From NCBI GenBank assembly GCA_031253365.1, contig JAIRWE010000067.1, positions 1-9,331 of the forward strand: a stretch of DNA of 9,331 nt, read 5' to 3'. The notes under the pieces were generated by a model. It was given only the letters and a program-made list of their open reading frames with translations, was not told the origin of the DNA and made no database searches. The position numbers and the translations under genes were made by a program. Every line of letters begins with the position of its first letter. Positions within the stretch are counted from its first letter, which is position 1. This document shows positions 6,241 to 9,331 of the stretch, piece after piece. The DNA is from Oscillospiraceae bacterium. Its GTDB lineage: Bacteria > Bacillota > Clostridia > Oscillospirales > Ruminococcaceae.

Positions 6241-6927
6241 TCACAATACCTTTGAATTATTCATTATAAGCTCGAAACGCACCTTCAACGCTTCGGCGGC
6301 TTTTCTGCAAAGCACCATACGGTCGAGGAATATTTCAAAATATTCCATAATCGAGCTGATTTCTTCATCTATAACAAGGTTGAGAATTATCGCGCTCAAG
6401 TCTTCGGAAAAGCTCACATCGGATTTAACGCAGGCGTAGTTCACCCTGTCGTGGACGTCCTGCGTCACGCCTTCGCCGTTTTCATCCTCGTTGACGGGGT
6501 GCCGCACGCGAGAACGCCGAACGTCGGTTTTATCCGCCAAGATAATCGCCGCCGCTATCGGGTTGACGGGAGACGCCGTTTTTTCGTCGTGGTTGCCGAT
6601 TGCCGAAACGATTACCGCTATTTCTTCGGCGGGCATCCCCATACAGTCCAGCAGCCTGAACGCCATAACCGCGCCGCTTTGCGCGTGGTCGTTGCGGTTG
6701 ATTACGTTGCCTATATCGTGCATATAAGCCGCTATTTGAGCCAATTCGCAAACACGTTCCGGATAACCGAGGGAAAGAAGAATCATTTCGGCGGTTTCAG
6801 CCGCCCTTTCGGAATGCGCTTTCGCGTGTTCGGTGTACCCGATTGTGAAAAGCGCGGCGTCGGCGTGGGCGATATAGGTTTGAATATCCTTGTTCTGGCG
6901 GATATATTTATATGTTACGTTGCTCAT
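6241..6927 (-). CDS. HD-domain metal-dependent phosphohydrolase
   Basis: The 228-residue protein contains a complete HD metal site: His34 (YTEHAKAHSERAAETA), His70-Asp71 in YMHDIGN, His81 in the following NDHAQSG, His113 in GNHDE and Asp132 in ILADKTDVRRSRVR. The last motif with DIHDRVNY-like DVHDRVNYA (157-165) marks a conserved clostridial HD subfamily without an assigned substrate. Members of the superfamily hydrolyse phosphomonoesters or nucleotides, or act as regulators. The C-terminal ~60 residues look like a small helical/beta extension. Its ATG overlaps the plsC stop by 4 nt (ATGA), and guaA starts 6 nt after its stop, so the three genes are translated from one message. A role in nucleotide metabolism is suggested by cmk and guaA on either side but is only inference. 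Confidence 0.88.
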   Translation of the reverse strand: MSNVTYKYIRQNKDIQTYIAHADAALFTIGYTEHAKAHSERAAETAEMILLSLGYPERVCELAQIAAYMHDIGNVINRNDHAQSGAVMAFRLLDCMGMPAEEIAVIVSAIGNHDEKTASPVNPIAAAIILADKTDVRRSRVRHPVNEDENGEGVTQDVHDRVNYACVKSDVSFSEDLSAIILNLVIDEEISSIMEYFEIFLDRMVLCRKAAEALKVRFELIMNNSKVL

Positions 6928-7592
6928 TCGCTAACCACCTTATAAAAATCGTCGGCTGACATTCCCCGCTCGGTTAATATCTGCCTTTGCAAATCTTTTA
7001 TGCCGCCGATTATACGTTCGGAAACGCGCTTAAACTCGCCCCTGCCCTTCTCGCCGTCAATTCGCAGTTCCTGCGCCGGGATAATGCCGCCCACGGCAAT
7101 GTCGATGTTTTTTTTCTTCCCGCCCAGCCCATACATTATGCAGACGGGAAGCACGGGAACATTCGCCGTGGAGGCGATAAGCGCCACACCGGTCTTGGCG
7201 CGGCCGATTTTCCCGTCCTTTGAGCGTGTCCCTTCCGGGAAAATCACGAAAACCTTACCTTTTTTCAAGTCGGAAACGGCGCGCTCTATCGCGGAATTGT
7301 CTTTCGCCCCCCGAACGACGGGGAACGCGCCGCACAATCTTATAATCAGCGTGAAAAACGGGTTTTTGTGAAAAAGCTCTTCCTTCGCCATGAACGAGAA
7401 AACCCCTTTTACCGAGGCGGCAATCGCGGGCGGGTCGGTATAACGCTGGTGATTGCAGGCGATGATATACCCCCCGCGAAGTTTCGGCAGATTTTCGCGG
7501 TTAAGCATTTTTATTTTATACTTGAAAAAAAAATAAAACTGCACAAAATAACGTAAAAAGCGATAAAAAAAATTATTTGCCGAGTTTTTCAT
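6924..7592 (-). CDS. plsC: 1-acyl-sn-glycerol-3-phosphate acyltransferase (PlsC family)
   Basis: PlsC acylates lysophosphatidic acid to phosphatidic acid at the membrane. The 222-residue protein carries the two diagnostic motifs: CNHQRYTD, which is the H-x4-D catalytic pair His48/Asp53, and FPEGTRS (118-124), which binds the glycerol phosphate. A later VPVLPV segment (145-150) is also typical. The N-terminal 28 residues are aromatic and basic (YRFLRYFVQFYFFFKYK) and probably associate with the membrane. They precede the usual ENLP element, which favours the ATG at 7592 over the later Met29. This start lies within cmk, giving a 20-nt overlap, with only weak SD complementarity, so coupling to cmk translation is likely. 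The cmk-plsC order is common in Bacillota. A T9 run (7525-7533 on the plus strand as A9) lies in the N-terminal coding part. Confidence 0.93.
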   Translation of the reverse strand: MKNSANNFFYRFLRYFVQFYFFFKYKIKMLNRENLPKLRGGYIIACNHQRYTDPPAIAASVKGVFSFMAKEELFHKNPFFTLIIRLCGAFPVVRGAKDNSAIERAVSDLKKGKVFVIFPEGTRSKDGKIGRAKTGVALIASTANVPVLPVCIMYGLGGKKKNIDIAVGGIIPAQELRIDGEKGRGEFKRVSERIIGGIKDLQRQILTERGMSADDFYKVVSE

Positions 7593-8250
7593 TTATAATA
7601 CCCATAATCTCTTCAACGGATTGCTCAAACGTGTTGCCCGTGGTATCCGTCAAAACGGCGTCGTCCGCCATTTTCAGCGGGGCAAAATCCCTGTGGGAAT
7701 CGTCGTAATCGCGCTTGTTCAAATCGGCGAGAACGGCTTCATAATCCGTGTCGACGCCCTTCGCGGCGAGTTCGTCATAACGGCGCTTGGCCCGTTCTTC
7801 GGCGTCGGCGGTAAGAAATATTTTCAGTTCGGCGTCGGGCAGGACGACGGTTCCTATGTCGCGCCCGTCCATGATAACGCTGTTGTCGCGAGCGAACGAA
7901 CGCTGCAAATCCAGCAGAAATCCGCGCACACGCGGGTTGGCGGAAACGCGGGACGCGAGCATGGACGCTTCGGGCGTGCGGATTTTGTCGGTAAGATCCT
8001 CGCCGTTCACGAAAACGCGCTGCCCGTTTTCGGCAAGGCGCAAATCCGCTTCCATCCCCGCGATATGTTCCGCCGTCGCCTTATCGTCGTCGACGTCGAC
8101 GCCGTTTTTCGCGCAGTGAACGCCGATAGCGCGGTAGAGCGCGCCCGTGTCGATATAGATAAAACCCAACCGTTCGGCGACAGCCTTCGCGATTGTGCTT
8201 TTCCCCGCGCCGACCGGCCCGTCAATGGCGATTCTCATAATTTTATCCAT
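7573..8250 (-). CDS. cmk: Cytidylate kinase
   Basis: Cmk phosphorylates CMP and dCMP using ATP, feeding CTP and dCTP pools and recycling the CMP released by phospholipid synthesis. The 225-residue length is normal. Motifs in order are the P-loop GPVGAGKST (11-19), IDTGALYRA (33-41), MDGRDIGTVVLPDA (127-140) and KRDYDDSHRDFAPL (179-192) with the CMP-binding Arg/Asp set. A second in-frame ATG at 8238 (giving MRIAIDGP) is a possible alternative start. The first is preferred because a G-run (8255-8261) lies 4 nt before it, but the site is unusual. It is the first gene of the operon, with a promoter at 8280-8308, and overlaps plsC at its end. Confidence 0.96.
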   Translation of the reverse strand: MDKIMRIAIDGPVGAGKSTIAKAVAERLGFIYIDTGALYRAIGVHCAKNGVDVDDDKATAEHIAGMEADLRLAENGQRVFVNGEDLTDKIRTPEASMLASRVSANPRVRGFLLDLQRSFARDNSVIMDGRDIGTVVLPDAELKIFLTADAEERAKRRYDELAAKGVDTDYEAVLADLNKRDYDDSHRDFAPLKMADDAVLTDTTGNTFEQSVEEIMGIINEKLGK

Positions 8251-8254
8251 TCCG

Positions 8255-8261
8255 CCCCCCC
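8255..8261 (-). promoter_or_regulatory. G7 tract acting as ribosome-binding site of cmk
   Basis: On the minus strand seven consecutive G's lie 4 nt before the ATG at 8250 and 16 nt before the alternative ATG at 8238. No AGGAGG-type site is present, so the G-run is the only plausible anti-SD pairing segment. Its spacing favours the first ATG. Tract length could vary by slippage. Confidence 0.45.
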
Positions 8262-8279
8262 GAAAATGATTTTTATTAA

Positions 8280-8308
8280 ATTAAAGCACATTATCGGATA
8301 AAAGTCAA
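8280..8308 (-). promoter_or_regulatory. Promoter of the cmk-plsC-HD-guaA-PIN operon
   Basis: Read on the minus strand, TTGACT (8308-8303) and TTTAAT (8285-8280) each differ from consensus by one base. They are 17 nt apart, and a TGC just before the -10 gives an extended -10. Transcription should start near 8273, about 23 nt before the cmk start codon. No other convincing promoter was found inside the operon. Confidence 0.75.
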
Positions 8309-8332
8309 TACTCCGAAGCCCGCCGAAAAACC

Positions 8333-8361
8333 TTTACACAAAAAGCGAAATGGTGTATAAT
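8333..8361 (+). promoter_or_regulatory. Promoter of rnhA
   Basis: TTTACA (8333-8338, one mismatch) and exact TATAAT (8356-8361) are separated by 17 nt. The start point is expected near 8368, immediately before the ribosome-binding site, so the leader is very short. The promoter is back-to-back with that of cmk; the two -35 boxes are 24 nt apart. Confidence 0.82.
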
Positions 8362-8368
8362 ATCCGTC

Positions 8369-8374
8369 GGAGGG
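8369..8374 (+). promoter_or_regulatory. Ribosome-binding site that fixes the rnhA start
   Basis: GGAGGG lies 8 nt before the ATG at 8383. The longer in-frame ATG at 8350 is excluded because the -10 box (8356-8361) and this site would lie inside the coding region. Confidence 0.85.
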
Positions 8375-8382
8375 AACAGTAT

Positions 8383-8871
8383 ATGACCGACAAATACGGC
8401 AGCGATAAAAAAACCGTGTATATTTTCACGGACGGGGCGTGTTCCGGAAACCCCGGTCCCGGCGGGTGGGGCGCGGTTATGCGATGCGGCGGGCGTGAGG
8501 CGGAATATTCCGGCGGGGAGATAAACACCACCAACAACCGCATGGAACTGACCGCCGTTATTTTCGCGCTTTCCGAACTGAAATACCCTTGCCGCGTAAT
8601 CGCGCAGACGGATTCGCGCTATGTGACGGACGGAATTATGAAGGGCTGGGCGGCTTCCTGGAAACGCAACGGCTGGGTTAAAAGCGACAAAAAGCCCGCG
8701 TTGAACGCGGACTTATGGGAAGAACTTTTGCGGCTGTGCGAGGTTCACGACGTGACGTTCGCGTGGATAAAGGGACATTCGGGTCACCCCGAAAACGAAA
8801 GATGCGACGACCTGGCCGTTAAGGCAAGGGAGCTTGTCCGCGCCCGGGCGGGGCTTTCGGGAAACCCGTAG
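8383..8871 (+). CDS. rnhA: Ribonuclease HI
   Basis: RNase HI cuts the RNA strand of RNA-DNA hybrids, removing R-loops and primer remnants in the cytoplasm. The 162-residue protein matches the E. coli-type enzyme throughout. FTDGACSGNPGPGGWG holds Asp17, NNRMELTAV holds Glu55, QTDSRYV holds Asp77, and KGHSGHPENERCDDLA holds His132 and Asp142, which correspond to the catalytic Asp10, Glu48, Asp70, His124 and Asp134. The basic handle region (KGWAASWKRNGWVK) is also present, as in proteobacterial RNase HI. The ATG at 8383 is chosen because of the ribosome-binding site and promoter position. The gene diverges from cmk and its stop is 15 nt from the stop of the convergent divIC-like gene, with no convincing terminator between them. 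Confidence 0.97.
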   Translation: MTDKYGSDKKTVYIFTDGACSGNPGPGGWGAVMRCGGREAEYSGGEINTTNNRMELTAVIFALSELKYPCRVIAQTDSRYVTDGIMKGWAASWKRNGWVKSDKKPALNADLWEELLRLCEVHDVTFAWIKGHSGHPENERCDDLAVKARELVRARAGLSGNP

Positions 8872-8886
8872 GCGGCTTCCGAAAAA

Positions 8887-9189
8887 TCAATTCCCGGGAA
8901 CCACGTAATAAACCCTTTCCTGCGGGTCGGCATAACCCATCTCGTCCCGCGCCACACGCTCCATATATTCGCCTATGTTATCGCCTGAGGAATAGCGTTC
9001 AAGCTGTTCGTTCTCGGCATGGATTTCTTTGAGCGCCGCCCGCGTTTTGTCTAAGCGCTCCCTTCCCCTTTTGATTTCCATATTCGTTTGAACAAACGCG
9101 TAAAAAGCGTAAACAACCAACGCGACGACCAACGCCTTCAAAATAATATGCTTGGGTTTCCCCTGCTTGGGTCTCGGCAACATCTGCAT
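8887..9189 (-). CDS. DivIC/FtsB-like septum formation initiator protein
   Basis: This 100-residue protein has the layout of the DivIC/FtsB family. It has a short basic cytoplasmic tail (PRPKQGKPKH), one membrane segment (about residues 15-34, IILKALVVALVVYAFYAFV), a charged coiled coil (about 38-66), and the typical C-terminal motif ERVARDEMGYADPQERVYYV (77-96). Family members join FtsL and DivIB/FtsQ at the septum to control cell-wall synthesis at division. Two starts are possible, ATG at 9189 or at 9183. AAAGGA (9194-9199) lies 4 nt before the first and 10 nt before the second, so the choice is open. A promoter lies upstream at 9274-9303. DivIC is the likelier name in a Gram-positive lineage, but FtsL-type proteins look similar. 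Confidence 0.88.
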   Translation of the reverse strand: MQMLPRPKQGKPKHIILKALVVALVVYAFYAFVQTNMEIKRGRERLDKTRAALKEIHAENEQLERYSSGDNIGEYMERVARDEMGYADPQERVYYVVPGN

Positions 9190-9230
9190 TTCATCCTTTG
9201 TATACGGTCAATGATTTCGCGGTATAACGG

Positions 9231-9249
9231 GGTGATTCCGAGAATCGCC
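9231..9249. repeat. Hairpin in the 5' leader of the divIC-like gene
   Basis: GGTGATTC (9231-9238) can pair with GAATCGCC (9242-9249) around a CGA loop, an 8-bp stem with one G-T pair. It lies in the predicted leader, about 40 nt before the start codon. There is no T-run, so it is not a terminator. A function is not evident. Confidence 0.3.
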
Positions 9250-9273
9250 CGATTTCCGCCGAACCGCACCTTC

Positions 9274-9303
9274 ATTGTATCACATAACCGTAACATTTTG
9301 CAA
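9274..9303 (-). promoter_or_regulatory. Promoter of the divIC-like gene
   Basis: On the minus strand TACAAT (9279-9274) is preceded by TGA, giving an extended -10. TTGCAA (9303-9298) lies 18 nt upstream as a weak -35 (4 of 6). Transcription should start near 9267, giving a leader of about 78 nt. The remaining bases to 9331 show no gene that I can support. Confidence 0.6.
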
Positions 9304-9331
9304 TAGGTTACAATAAATTTTCCCGTTTTTG

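Noticed and set aside
8086..8104. Short GTCGAC tandem within cmk
   Set aside because: It simply encodes the Val-Asp-Val-Asp-Asp stretch in a normal place of the protein and is too short to be a meaningful repeat.
8350..8382. N-terminally extended rnhA beginning at the ATG at 8350
   Set aside because: The -10 box TATAAT (8356-8361) and the ribosome-binding site (8369-8374) would be inside the coding region, and the extra 11 residues have no family counterpart.
8855..8884. TTTCGG / CCGAAA pairing between the ends of rnhA and divIC as a bidirectional terminator
   Set aside because: The stem is only 6 bp with an 18-nt loop and no T-run follows on either strand.

Overview
The window looks like chromosome from an uncultured member of the Bacillota, most likely class Clostridia of a gut or rumen type. 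The evidence is a cytidylate kinase / PlsC gene pair, a DivIC-type division protein, an HD-GYP protein with a clostridial C-terminal extension, a DUF1015 protein, a Ruminococcus-like cellobiose 2-epimerase, strong Shine-Dalgarno sites and near-consensus sigma-A promoters. The lineage is inferred from gene content only. Most genes are housekeeping.

Layout. Positions 1-579 (+) hold the 3' part of an HD-GYP gene. A perfect TTGACA-N17-TATAAT promoter (610-638) drives tRNA-Ala(CGC) (684-756). A lipoprotein with a degenerate SGNH/GDSL domain follows only 25 nt later (782-1480). Its stop codon interlocks, through a shared TTAA, with the stop of a convergent cellobiose 2-epimerase gene (2658-1477, -). 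That gene lies directly downstream of a DUF1015 gene (3969-2674, -). The pair has its own promoter, whose -35 box sits inside a perfect 16-bp inverted repeat (4022-4056).

Further right is a tightly packed minus-strand operon read from 8250 down to 4071: cmk, plsC, an HD-domain phosphohydrolase, guaA, a PIN-domain (VapC-like) protein and a 60-residue antitoxin-like protein. Successive genes overlap (20 nt, 4 nt), are 6 nt apart, overlap again (4 nt), and are 2 nt apart. A promoter at 8280-8308 can serve all of it. Divergent from it is rnhA (8383-8871, +). Convergent with rnhA is a divIC/ftsB-like gene (9189-8887, -) with its own promoter at the right edge.

How the genes work together. The operon combines pyrimidine nucleotide supply (Cmk), phosphatidic acid synthesis (PlsC) and GMP synthesis (GuaA), with an HD phosphohydrolase in between. 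At its tail is a toxin-antitoxin-like pair of lower GC (about 45% against about 55% in guaA by hand count), translationally coupled to guaA. No CRISPR array, transposase, insertion sequence or prophage gene is visible. The parts most worth a second look are the guaA-coupled PIN module, the palindrome over the DUF1015 promoter (part of which resembles a Rex operator), and the tRNA-linked lipoprotein that lacks the usual SGNH Asp/His pair.
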